Shown: piece by piece, positions 54,294-62,699 of the stretch
Numbering within the stretch: the stretch's first letter is position 1
Layout of the letters: every line of letters begins with the position of its first letter
Origin: Marinomonas sp. IMCC 4694
GTDB lineage: Bacteria; Pseudomonadota; Gammaproteobacteria; Pseudomonadales; Marinomonadaceae
Length of the DNA stretch: 64,000 nucleotides
Reading direction: 5' to 3'
Assembly (NCBI RefSeq): GCF_008122525.1
Contig: NZ_VSRV01000001.1
Span: 2,356,001 to 2,420,000, forward strand
Translations under genes and position numbers: made by a program
The notes under the pieces: generated by a model
The model's database searches: none
What the model was told of the DNA's origin: nothing
What the model saw: only the letters and a program-made list of their open reading frames with translations

Positions 54294-54821
54294 ATGTTTT
54301 GGGAACTCATTGCAACTGTTTTTGCTGGTATTGGCGGCGCAGGTATCGCACTGTTATTGAGAAAATTAACTAAGCAAACCGCGCCTAAGTGGTTAGTACC
54401 TGTTTTCGCTGGCACGGCCATGCTGGGTTTTCAAATTCAAGGTGAGTACGATTGGTACGATCATCAAACCAGCTTACTGCCCAAAGGGATTGTGGTTGTA
54501 AAGACCGTTCAAGAAGAAGCGCCATGGCGCCCTTGGAGCTACGCTTTTCCACAGACCATGCGTTTTATTGCTGCGGATGTTGCTAACTCGGCTAAAAACA
54601 AGCTCGACCCTAATCTGGTTTTAGTGGATTTGTATTTCTTTGAGCGTCGCAGCATGGCAAAACGCGTACCGCAAATAGTAGATTGTATTCAAGGTGCGAG
54701 AGCGGATTTCACTCAATCATTCAGCGCGTCACCTGACCCTACGATACCATCTGCCCCCACATGGTATCCATTAGAAGAAGATGATTTACTTTTAAAAGCC
54801 CTGTGTGATGCGCAAACGTAA
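54294..54821 (+). CDS. Membrane-anchored protein of unknown function
   Basis: 175 residues, two N-terminal hydrophobic spans (about 4-22 and 33-51) and a soluble C-terminal part with WYDHQTSLLPKGIVVVKTVQEEAPWRPWSYAFP. I recognise no domain. The soluble part ends in a Pro/Ser-rich and acidic stretch. Single gene; ribosome site AGAGAACG-like is weak. Likely periplasm- or cytoplasm-facing depending on topology, which the sequence does not settle. Confidence 0.65.
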   Translation: MFWELIATVFAGIGGAGIALLLRKLTKQTAPKWLVPVFAGTAMLGFQIQGEYDWYDHQTSLLPKGIVVVKTVQEEAPWRPWSYAFPQTMRFIAADVANSAKNKLDPNLVLVDLYFFERRSMAKRVPQIVDCIQGARADFTQSFSASPDPTIPSAPTWYPLEEDDLLLKALCDAQT

Positions 54822-54979
54822 TATTCATAGCGAGATAACGGTCCAAATGGTTAGTTTTTCTCAACTATAGGCGTATTTTTTATCGTTTGTCTAAATGGTT
54901 CATCATTTCTATTATATAAGCATCAGAACGGAAAACGCTTTGATGCTTATAAACATTATGAACCCATGAGGAAACTACC

Positions 54980-55183
54980 ATGAACAACACAAAATCTATC
55001 GTTGAATTATTAGACAATGTTAATATTGATTATCTTACTGATGCTGAAAAATACGAAATGATTGCACGCGCTGAACGATCTGAATACATAGTTGCAAGCA
55101 TTGCGTCTGCTGTTGCCAGCGTTAAAAAAGCAGTGTTCAAAATGAAATCCGCTTTTGTTTCTTCCTCTGCTCAACACGCTTAA
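54980..55183 (+). CDS. Small protein of unknown function
   Basis: 67 residues starting at an ATG with a good GAGGAAA ribosome site. An acidic first third (IVELLDNVNIDYLTDAEKYEMIARAERSEYI) is followed by an amphipathic Ala/Val helix and a basic-Ser tail. No signal peptide. The clear ribosome site and separate promoter-like upstream region argue for a real gene. No family recognised. Confidence 0.6.
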   Translation: MNNTKSIVELLDNVNIDYLTDAEKYEMIARAERSEYIVASIASAVASVKKAVFKMKSAFVSSSAQHA

Positions 55184-55359
55184 TTGATATAAAAACTGAC
55201 ACCTTATTGGGTAAGCGTCTAAACACAACCTAGACATTTTGGCTTACTCCAACAGGCTTGTAGAAATAGGAAACGGCGCTAGAATAAAAACATAAAGCGC
55301 TTCCCTATTTACCCTTCTTGTTATCTGATCTGATTTTCATACCACGCAGAATTAATGAT

Positions 55360-55611
55360 TTATCTAGGCTTATATTGAGCCCGACAATATCCTCGACTTA
55401 CGGCGGGATCCCGAAGCTGTAAATGCTTTGTCTGACGACCGCTTACACGCTCCCTCCAGAGTTTAAAACTGCCTGACTTCAACGTTCTACGCATAAAACG
55501 AATCACCTGCTGCTCATTCATCCCAAACTGATCTTTAATGGCCTCAAACGGGGTTCTGTCTTCCCATGCCATTTCAATGACCCTCGACTCTTCACTCAAA
55601 GAAAGTGTCAT
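55360..55611 (-). CDS. TIGR03643/DUF2805 family protein
   Basis: 83 residues matching this small conserved family in pattern: LSLSEESRVIEMAWEDRTPFEAIKDQFGMNEQQVIRFMRRTLKSGSFKLWRERVSGRQTKH in its usual order. A helix-turn-helix-like arrangement is suggested by the FGMNEQQVIRFMRR block, so DNA binding is possible but not shown. Single gene. Confidence 0.88.
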   Translation of the reverse strand: MTLSLSEESRVIEMAWEDRTPFEAIKDQFGMNEQQVIRFMRRTLKSGSFKLWRERVSGRQTKHLQLRDPAVSRGYCRAQYKPR

Positions 55612-55827
55612 TTCTTTATCTCCTTACTTAAACATTGGACGCTGCGCTGATTGTTTCAGTGCCATTTGAATTTTATACGTACAGAAAGCCAAAATAGATG
55701 ACGACTCATGAGTTTATTAACAATTTTTTAACAGAGCTTAAATCTTACTGATTTTAACGTTAAAATAAGTGCAGCTTATCAATTTGTGCCATCAACTTTC
55801 GCAAAACCAACGTGAGAACCCAACCCA

Positions 55828-56199
55828 ATGTCAGTCTTTATCAAACTCATACGCAATTTCTTAGGTCTATTCATAGCAACGATCGACGTGCTGACGCGCG
55901 GTTTTAAAACCAAACGACCTCAAGCACAACAGCAAGTCGTGAATACGGAAGCCAAAAACCTCGCTCTTTATCAGTTTTTTGCCTGCCCTTTTTGCATAAA
56001 GACCCGACGAGCCATATATAAACTTAACCTTCCTATCGAAATGCGCAGTGCATCAGAAGGGTCACCACACAGAGAAACACTATTGCAAGGCGGCGGTAAA
56101 ATCAAAGTGCCGTGCCTTCGCATAGAAAAAAATGGTGAAGTTGAATGGCTATACGAATCATCCGAAATCATCCTCTACCTTAAAAAACATTTCAACTGA
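55828..56199 (+). CDS. Membrane-anchored glutaredoxin-like protein
   Basis: 123 residues: an N-terminal hydrophobic segment (about 6-22), a basic linker, and a glutaredoxin domain with active site C53-P-F-C56. KVPCLRIE (cis-Pro region) and SSEIILYLKKHF (C-terminal helix) are as in glutaredoxin/GST-N proteins. The anchor would tether it to the membrane on the cytoplasmic face. Physiological partner unknown. Confidence 0.88.
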   Translation: MSVFIKLIRNFLGLFIATIDVLTRGFKTKRPQAQQQVVNTEAKNLALYQFFACPFCIKTRRAIYKLNLPIEMRSASEGSPHRETLLQGGGKIKVPCLRIEKNGEVEWLYESSEIILYLKKHFN

Positions 56200-56263
56200 A
56201 TAAGCCTAATTTAAAAATCGAAATGAAAAACGAAAAATTGCACTTTTGCAGAAACCATTCAAC

Positions 56264-56284
56264 AGGCCAGTTTATTACTGGCCT
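56264..56284. other. Hairpin between glutaredoxin and exporter genes
   Basis: 8-bp perfect stem (56264-56271 with 56277-56284), 5-base loop, between convergent genes. No T tract, so terminator activity is unproven. Confidence 0.5.
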
Positions 56285-56332
56285 CCATAATTACAGAGTA
56301 TGCTGTTTTAATAATTAGCAGCACACGGGTCT

Positions 56333-56366
56333 ACTGTTAATTCGTAATGACTGTTAATTCGTAATG
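56333..56366. repeat. Two tandem copies of a 17-bp unit at the exporter gene end
   Basis: ACTGTTAATTCGTAATG is present twice in tandem (56333-56349 and 56350-56366). The second copy holds the last codons and the stop of the exporter gene. A local duplication would have placed a second stop downstream. It changes nothing in the protein. Confidence 0.9.
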
Positions 56367-57244
56367 ACTTTTACCGTACTGCTTCTTATTAATTTTGCCG
56401 TGTTGTTGTCAACTTTGATCACATTCGGCATCATGTTACTGATCATACGATCATGTGTGGCTATTAATAAAATAGCCTGGGGTGATAACTTTGCAATGTA
56501 CTTCCTGATAGCCATAATTTCTTCAGGCGATAAGTTAATCAAGGCTTCATCAAGAATAATTAGACTTTTGTATTCGTTAATCGTCATATATAACATTAAT
56601 TTTCGACGCTGACCTGATGACATAGGAATCTGAGAAATATCTGTCTTAAAAAGAAACTCATAATCAATATTAACACTGGAAAATACTGATCTTACTAACT
56701 GTATAATTCGTTCTTTATGCCGTACTCCTCGAATATAAAAATTATGGAATACACTGCCTTTGATAAAAGTAGAGTTCATGTCTAAATAAACAACACAATC
56801 AGAAAAAGCATGTCTATCAATAGTTTTGGCATCGTATAAACTGTTATAAATGATACTACCGCGATAATCATCATGAAGGGTTACGAGTGTTTTTAATAGT
56901 GTGGACTTCCCAACACCAATACCGCCAATCACGGCGTAACTCTCTCCTCTGCGTAAACTTATATTAATATCACTGAGCAAAGGTTGTTCTGATACATTCA
57001 CAGTCATGTTTTTAATGTCGATGGTATTAACTGCATTTATTTTTAAACCTCGCGTGTAACAGTTTTCACTAATGCTTTCTAATAAAGGGTCAATTGATTT
57101 CCTCAAATGGAATAAAGAAACCAGCATCTGAAACCCTTTACTGACTACTGAGGTCAATGCCGCAGACAATCGACCATTTAAAACGAGTAAAGCGATTAAT
57201 ACCGCCAATATACCAACGTCTATTTTAGACTGAGGTAATTGCAA
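56354..57244 (-). pseudogene. Type I secretion ABC exporter, 3' part (ATPase half)
   Basis: 296 residues in the open frame, starting with Leu-Gln-Leu-Pro-Gln-Ser directly at the insertion sequence edge. First the last membrane helix (about 10-24), then the ATPase: Walker A GGIGVGKST (107-115), signature MSSGQRRKL (in place of LSGGQ), Walker B SLIILDEAL, H-loop ATHD. The TTG at its edge is the original in-frame codon, not a natural start; with its own translation it would lack most of the membrane domain. Joining it to the 58658-59749 part gives a complete exporter. Confidence 0.9.
57239..57244. repeat. Target-site duplication TTGCAA, left
   Basis: TTGCAA, itself palindromic, bounds the insertion sequence on this side; matching copy at 58658-58663. 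Confidence 0.8.
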
Positions 57245-58657
57245 AACTGTCGATATAAGCCATATCTATTCGTGGAATAACGAAAAAAGAGAAGACGTGG
57301 GCTGCCGTTTCCGGCGACGATAGCGTTCTCACACAACATCGACATACCCACTCTATGAATGCTACGACGCCCCAACAAATAATGCAACGCTGGCAAATCG
57401 TTCAAGGCCAATTGATTCCTGCTTTACACCAAGAAATAGGCTTGTTGACCCCAAAACTTGAAAAACTGATTCATATCTTGGAATGGTCTCGCATCGAAGA
57501 GTTTGTGACACGCTTTTCGTATCGGACGGGGCGTCCTCCCCATGAACTCGCTTGGTTAGCCAACGCGTTTGTTGCCAAGGTAGTGCTTGGGCTTACCACC
57601 ACGGTGCATCTAATAGAACGCCTAAACATGGACAAAGCATTACAGCGAATCTGTGGATTTCCGCTTCATAAGAAACTGCCCTCAGCCTCGACTTTTTCTC
57701 GTGCGTTCGAGACGTTTGCCAAAGATAAGTTGGCCGAACGTGCCCACGAGGTGCTGATCAAAATGCACTTTGGAGATCGTCTCATTGGGCATATCAGCCG
57801 AGACGGGACGGCGATTAAGGTGAGAGAACGTCCACAAAAGATCGACAAAGTGGACACGGATAAACCTAAGCTTAAAGGGCGGCCCCGCAAGGACAAAGAT
57901 GAAAACCGCCCGATCAAATTCAATGTGGCACGGCAACGTACCCAATGCCTAGAAGAGATGCTTAAAGAGATCCCGGTTGATTGCCGTCGTGGCACAAAAT
58001 GCAATGCTCAAGGCTATAAAAACAGCTGGAATGGCTACAAACTGCATCTAGACATTGCAGACTGTGGCGTCCCCATCTCCGCTTTGCTGTCCTCAGCCTC
58101 CATGCATGACAGCCGTGCCGCCATCCCTCTGTCTCACATCAGTGCGGCGAGGGTGACCAACCTTTATGATCTGATGGACGCCGCCTACTGCAGTATTGAC
58201 CTGCATGAGCACAGTAGAGAGTTAGGGCATGTGCCCCTGATAGATCACAACCCCAGAGGGGGCGAGAAAGAAGGATTTGAACCCGCCGATACGGTGCGTT
58301 ATCGGGAACGTTCGGGCGCAGAACGAGCCAATGGCCGACTCAAGGATGAGTTCGGAGGTCGACACATCTGGGTACGTGGTGAGGTAAAAGTCATGAGTCA
58401 CCTGATGTTTGGCATTTTAGTACTGAGTGTCGATCAACTGCTTCGACTGCGGCAATAAATCGCAGAAAAATAAGTCATGTATCGAGGATATTGTGCTTCT
58501 GGGGTGGTCACAGAACGAGCCGCTATGATCAAAAAAGAGAGAAAAGCGATGACGACCTAGTCAAAATAGAAAATGCATAGAAACACATGCTTAACTGAGT
58601 AAAAAAACAGCCTCTAAAAGGGCGATAAGTTATCCACAAATGGGTTGGCTATTAGTT
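57245..58657 (+). mobile_element. Insertion sequence with DDE transposase, in the exporter gene
   Basis: 1413 bp flanked by TTGCAA on both sides (57239-57244 and 58658-58663). The extreme ends share AACT, and an internal GCCA...GTGGA.AAC block occurs at both ends with different spacing, so the inverted repeats are imperfect. It carries one intact transposase gene. GC content is higher than in the host operon. Its family was not determined; it is unrelated to the IS5-family element at 39142. Confidence 0.85.
57355..58458 (+). CDS. DDE transposase
   Basis: 367 residues with candidate catalytic triad D150 (SRDGTAIKV), D275 (LMDAAYCS) and E323 (GAERANGRLKDEFG). The N-terminal part (LTPKLEKLIHILEWSRIEEFVTRFSYRTGRPPHELAWLANAFVAKVVLGL) and the GFPLHKKLPSASTFSRAFETFA block belong to IS4/IS5-superfamily transposases with a DUF772-like region. 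The frame is intact. I do not assign a specific ISfinder family. Confidence 0.88.
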   Translation: MNATTPQQIMQRWQIVQGQLIPALHQEIGLLTPKLEKLIHILEWSRIEEFVTRFSYRTGRPPHELAWLANAFVAKVVLGLTTTVHLIERLNMDKALQRICGFPLHKKLPSASTFSRAFETFAKDKLAERAHEVLIKMHFGDRLIGHISRDGTAIKVRERPQKIDKVDTDKPKLKGRPRKDKDENRPIKFNVARQRTQCLEEMLKEIPVDCRRGTKCNAQGYKNSWNGYKLHLDIADCGVPISALLSSASMHDSRAAIPLSHISAARVTNLYDLMDAAYCSIDLHEHSRELGHVPLIDHNPRGGEKEGFEPADTVRYRERSGAERANGRLKDEFGGRHIWVRGEVKVMSHLMFGILVLSVDQLLRLRQ

Positions 58658-58663
58658 TTGCAA
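58658..58663. repeat. Target-site duplication TTGCAA, right
   Basis: Pairs with 57239-57244. On the minus strand it covers the Leu-Gln codons shared by both halves of the exporter. Confidence 0.8.
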
Positions 58664-59749
58664 GATGCTCGACTGATAAAACATAATAAGAAAAAGACAA
58701 AAACTGGCTAAAAAAGATGAGTATCGTACAAGCTCATCCCAATTAAAGTTAACGCGACTGATCCGTTTGTCTGAATGAAAAATTTTCTGACACGCTTGCT
58801 CAAATTGAGAAAATGACGATTCAAAATCATAAAAGCGTAACTGTTGAGCATTGCTACAAATTGAAATACGCTCAGTTAGCATTTCCTGCTGTGATGCTTC
58901 ATGCTCCAAATACGCTTTGTAGTTTTTATAACGTATCCACACCAAAACACCTGCCACTGTCACATAAAATAACAAGAGATATAAAGAAGAAAAACCGATC
59001 ACCATGGTGATTGCAATGTAAGAAATAATAAAAACGGCAACGTCCGTTATTAAACTAGCAAAATTATCCCAAACAATTCTGCGATTACTTTCAATTTGTC
59101 GTGTTTTTATCAAATTATCTGCCAAACGACTAAAGGATAATAATGAAAATAGATATTTTTCAATTTTTAGAGACTTTTCATCCACAACTTTAATATGCTG
59201 TAACTTAACCCATTTTTTAACAAAAAACTCAACCGACCAAAGCATTGAAAAACACAAGGTAATAAAAATCAAAGTGTAGGAAACGTCATTATAAATCATT
59301 CGTGTATTAAATAAATTTGCATAAAATGCTGGAATAAGAGCAAAAGGTGAAAGCAGAAGTAACAGACCGTTTACTTTTGGAAAATACTCCAGTAGTGTAC
59401 GAATAACATCATTTGTTGTTAATTTCTTGGGGACTTCTTCGAGATAAACTATATCCAAATCATTCATTTTGGATTGAGAGAGTGGACTGTGTCCATCAAT
59501 AACAAACTGATCGTCTGATCGATGAATAAGACACCACTTCTTTTCAATATTCACAAGAAACACATCTGGTAAATGGCGAAGCTGACTGAATATATTTTTG
59601 TGCAAAGAAATATTAAAAAATGGGTCTAAAAAGAGCGTATTTGTCTCACTCAGCGTTTTCTCAAGTGTTTGTTCACTGACGTATTTATACGCTTTCCAAT
59701 CAAAATCTGCACCCGATTGTTCAATAAGAGATGATAAAATTTCTTTCAT
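58658..59749 (-). pseudogene. Type I secretion ABC exporter, 5' part (N-terminal and membrane domain)
   Basis: 364 genuine residues, then Asn and a stop from the insertion sequence. A soluble N-terminal region (about 1-115) has the size and position of the C39-peptidase-like domain of T1SS exporters and lacks an obvious catalytic Cys, as in LapB-type exporters. Five of the six helices follow (about 127-150, 160-178, 238-258, 262-280, 345-362). The sequence stops at Ser-Ser-Ile-Leu-Gln, before the last helix. Begins 122 bp after the fusion-protein gene, on the same strand. Confidence 0.88.
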
Positions 59750-59871
59750 AAATTTTCCGACTTACCCTTAATACGACAATCTGGCTCGGGGAACAAAAAC
59801 AGTATTTAATTAAAGACATCGATTAAAGAGCTGTATATTTCAACATCCGTATCAATCCATTTACATTCTAA

Positions 59872-61731
59872 TCATGAAATACTGTTTTCTATATTATTTG
59901 ATAACGATTGATTTTCAAAATCTATCGCTGATTGAGGTCGACCAATAAAATAACCTTGAAAAAGGCTGCACCCTACACTGGATAACAAATCTAACTGCTG
60001 CTGGGTTTCTATTCCCTCGGCTGAAACTTGGATATCTAGCTCGTCAGCTATATTCATAATTGAACGAATAATAGATTCTTTTTGATCTGAGTACTCTAAC
60101 GCATCTTGAACAATATCCTTATCTATTTTTAACCGATCAATTTTGAAATTTTTCAAATTTACTAATGATGAATACCCTGTACCAAAATCATCAATATAGA
60201 CCTTGATACCAAGCCGAGCAATCTGCCTCACTTTGTCTCTCGCCTCTTCAGGATAATTCATAATTGTATTTTCGGTTACTTCAAATGCAAAATGCGCAGC
60301 GTCCAACTCGTGATCTTCTAGTAAGGTTTCTACATAATTTAACAAACCAGGATCGACTAATGTTTTATGACTTAAATTAATAGCCATAACTTGATGCGGT
60401 TGCCATAATCCCGATTTTTTCCATGTACTCGCTTGTTCAAAAGCAGATTTCATTACCCAGCGATCAAGTTTTACCAACATGTCATATTTTTCAGCGACTT
60501 CAAATAAGACAGAATTAGGCACTAGTCCACGTACCGATTCGTTCCAGCGAACATACACTTCAGCCCCTTTAACACTGCCGTCAGCACTGGCTTGCACTTG
60601 ATAAACCAAGTCTAAGCCATCTTCTCTCAATGCTGTCGCCAACGACTCTTCTAAAGGGATGGCCATTTGAATGCGCAAATCATGCAAAATACTGGCAACC
60701 GAAGAGAGCTGATGGGACGTCTCAGTAATAGTGTTATTGAGGGCTTCATAGCTTTTTTGAGTGGTGTCCACCATTAACAGCATCGCATTGCGCATTTCGC
60801 TCATCGCGGCGTTACTACTGTGCGTGTGCTCGGTGAGCTGATCGGCCATCTGACCAAAAACACGCTCTGTAGATCGCAAATGAGTTTGCTGGTCGTTACG
60901 AAGCCCATCAAATTCTTGCTGGACAGTCAGTATTGCTGATTTTAATGCGCTTTCAGTAGCTTGTCGGGTTTCTTGCTGATCAGAACGTAAGGTCACTATT
61001 TCGTCTTTTACGGCTGCCATGGTTTGGCTATTTGTTCGAATCGTATCGTTTAATGTTGTTGCTAATTCGGAGCCAGAATTTTTTTCTAGCATTAAATACA
61101 GATCAGACCAAACTTTCTCTTTATCGGCCGTTAGCTCAAACGTTTGCTCAAGATAGTGTTTTATATTATCCAAGCCCTCCTGTTGTTTATCATCAACCGC
61201 CACCATTGCATTGATTGAAGCTTCGCCAGAGCGCTTTCCTTCGTCTTTTTTTAATTGGTCGTTTTCTCTATAAAAAGACGCCAGATAGTTAGATGAAAAT
61301 AAAATAGCGACAGACGCTCCTACCCCCAAAATAGACGTTAAAAACGCCAATGACATCGAATCTAACGCTGTACCAATAGCCCCCAACAATGACGCCATTT
61401 TAGTGGTAAAGTCACCTTCTGCGCCCATACCAGCGGCAATACCGGCAATCATTTGCGACAAGCCAATAAAGGTCCCTATCAGACCAAATGACACTGACAA
61501 GGTAGATGATAAGGTCACTTGTGAGCGAAAGTAAGTAATGTTTGCAAAGCCCTTATTCTTAAACGCCAATGACATCAAAAACACAGACAAAGGGTAAATA
61601 TAAGCAATTCCAATTAATATGGTTATTTCAGGCGATAAGTGGAATGAAGTGATAATAAAATCGCGCGCAGACTCTAAATAATAAGCAAATAATGGAACGC
61701 CTATATAAAAAACCAATCCTAAAATGTACAT
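59872..61731 (-). CDS. MotA/TolQ/ExbB-like channel domain fused to EAL phosphodiesterase
   Basis: 619 residues. Four hydrophobic helices: 1-20, 33-57, 76-102 (with GLIGTFIGL, the ExbB/TolQ/MotA helix-3 motif) and 118-147 (ALDSMSLAFLTSILGVGASV, helix-4 pattern). Then a long charged coiled coil (about 185-350) and an EAL domain (365-600). The EAL signature reads E-V-Y (391-393) but the eight positions used for metal binding and catalysis look kept: E391, N452, E484, D514, D515, K535, E572, Q592, and the loop DDFGTGYSSL is intact. Cyclic-di-GMP hydrolysis is therefore plausible. The gene lies in an HlyD/ExbD-like/ABC operon. Confidence 0.88.
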   Translation of the reverse strand: MYILGLVFYIGVPLFAYYLESARDFIITSFHLSPEITILIGIAYIYPLSVFLMSLAFKNKGFANITYFRSQVTLSSTLSVSFGLIGTFIGLSQMIAGIAAGMGAEGDFTTKMASLLGAIGTALDSMSLAFLTSILGVGASVAILFSSNYLASFYRENDQLKKDEGKRSGEASINAMVAVDDKQQEGLDNIKHYLEQTFELTADKEKVWSDLYLMLEKNSGSELATTLNDTIRTNSQTMAAVKDEIVTLRSDQQETRQATESALKSAILTVQQEFDGLRNDQQTHLRSTERVFGQMADQLTEHTHSSNAAMSEMRNAMLLMVDTTQKSYEALNNTITETSHQLSSVASILHDLRIQMAIPLEESLATALREDGLDLVYQVQASADGSVKGAEVYVRWNESVRGLVPNSVLFEVAEKYDMLVKLDRWVMKSAFEQASTWKKSGLWQPHQVMAINLSHKTLVDPGLLNYVETLLEDHELDAAHFAFEVTENTIMNYPEEARDKVRQIARLGIKVYIDDFGTGYSSLVNLKNFKIDRLKIDKDIVQDALEYSDQKESIIRSIMNIADELDIQVSAEGIETQQQLDLLSSVGCSLFQGYFIGRPQSAIDFENQSLSNNIENSIS

Positions 61732-61810
61732 GTATTTTCCTTTACTATGATCAAAATATTAACATATTACTTTAACTAAGAAACATCATTAAAATTAATT
61801 TAATAAATCA

Positions 61811-62266
61811 CTACAATATTGTCCAAGACAAACTCGATAAAACAGATGTTGTAGGAAGAACCTCAGTATAAACCTTCACATTCTTTGAGAAATTCATATC
61901 ACGTAAAAAATTCAACATATTTACTGTACTCTTTTTTTTATCGTCATTACTGTTTATTGTTATTCTCAATGATTCAGCACTTTTTAGTGAATTTGAGATA
62001 AGTATTTTGTGCATTTCATCTAGTTTAAAGTTGACTATATATCGTAAGCGATTTTCATCAAGGTTATATTCCACTACATCCCGATAAATAATAGGAGTAA
62101 ATAATTCTCTTTGATCATGTAGATCCTTATCACTGATGGTGGTTAATTTTGCACTGGCAGTTAATGAGGTTGCAGTTTGAACAAGAAAAAATATTGCAAC
62201 TAATACCATCATGATAAGTGCTGAAGCCAAGGCATCCACAAAAGGGGCTAAAGTATCATCATCCAT
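61811..62266 (-). CDS. TolR/ExbD-like single-span membrane protein
   Basis: 151 residues. One N-terminal membrane helix with a conserved-looking Asp, D11, in APFVDALASALIMMVLVAIFFLV, matching the proton-carrying Asp position of ExbD/TolR/MotB. The rest would be periplasmic. Its partner would be the MotA/ExbB-like protein coded 79 bp downstream. It overlaps the previous gene by 8 bp. I infer a stator-like proton channel from these two parts; sequence similarity is at pattern level only. Confidence 0.7.
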   Translation of the reverse strand: MDDDTLAPFVDALASALIMMVLVAIFFLVQTATSLTASAKLTTISDKDLHDQRELFTPIIYRDVVEYNLDENRLRYIVNFKLDEMHKILISNSLKSAESLRITINSNDDKKKSTVNMLNFLRDMNFSKNVKVYTEVLPTTSVLSSLSWTIL

Positions 62267-62696
62267 TATTTTTTTCTCTTACTTCCAAAGGGTAAAAGTT
62301 AATATCCACATAGCAAGTATTAAGTACTTCAGTGGTTTCATAATTATTTGTTGTTTCAATTTTCATACTGTTTAAAAAATATTGATTCAATACAAGATAG
62401 TTGTATGTAGATATTTCTTGCATTTCTCGTTTTTTGGTATTGAAACCATAACTGCAACCCGTCTGATAAGATACCACCCGATGAGACAGTGCAGCATTTT
62501 CAATTTCAATAACAATAACTTCAAGCAGTTTATTTTCAATGAATTTTCCTTCCATCACATACCGATATTTTAAATCATTAATTTTTATCAAACCTTTTGC
62601 AGGCATAATAGACTGTACATAACCGATTAAGGCAGAAATAACCACTAATATAATAATCGCCAAGGACGCTGAAATCGCAGAAACAAAGCCAATCAT
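62259..62696 (-). CDS. Second small single-span membrane protein
   Basis: 145 residues with an N-terminal helix (about 4-29, MIGFVSAISASLAIIILVVISALIGY) and a periplasmic-looking remainder. No acidic residue in the helix, so it is probably not the proton-carrying subunit; it may be an accessory partner of the ExbD-like protein. The family is not recognised. It starts 3 bp after the HlyD-like stop and overlaps the ExbD-like gene, so all are translated as one unit. Confidence 0.65.
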   Translation of the reverse strand: MIGFVSAISASLAIIILVVISALIGYVQSIMPAKGLIKINDLKYRYVMEGKFIENKLLEVIVIEIENAALSHRVVSYQTGCSYGFNTKKREMQEISTYNYLVLNQYFLNSMKIETTNNYETTEVLNTCYVDINFYPLEVREKNNG

Positions 62697-62699
62697 AAA

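Noticed and set aside
57220..57411. Minus-strand frame inside the second insertion sequence
   Set aside because: Overlaps the start of the intact transposase gene and crosses the insertion edge; no features of a protein.
59872..62266. Zorya-type defence system, because of the ZorA/ZorB-like MotA/MotB pair
   Set aside because: No ZorC/ZorD/ZorE helicase or nuclease genes are present, the ExbD-like partner has no OmpA peptidoglycan domain, and the neighbours are type I secretion genes with an EAL domain.
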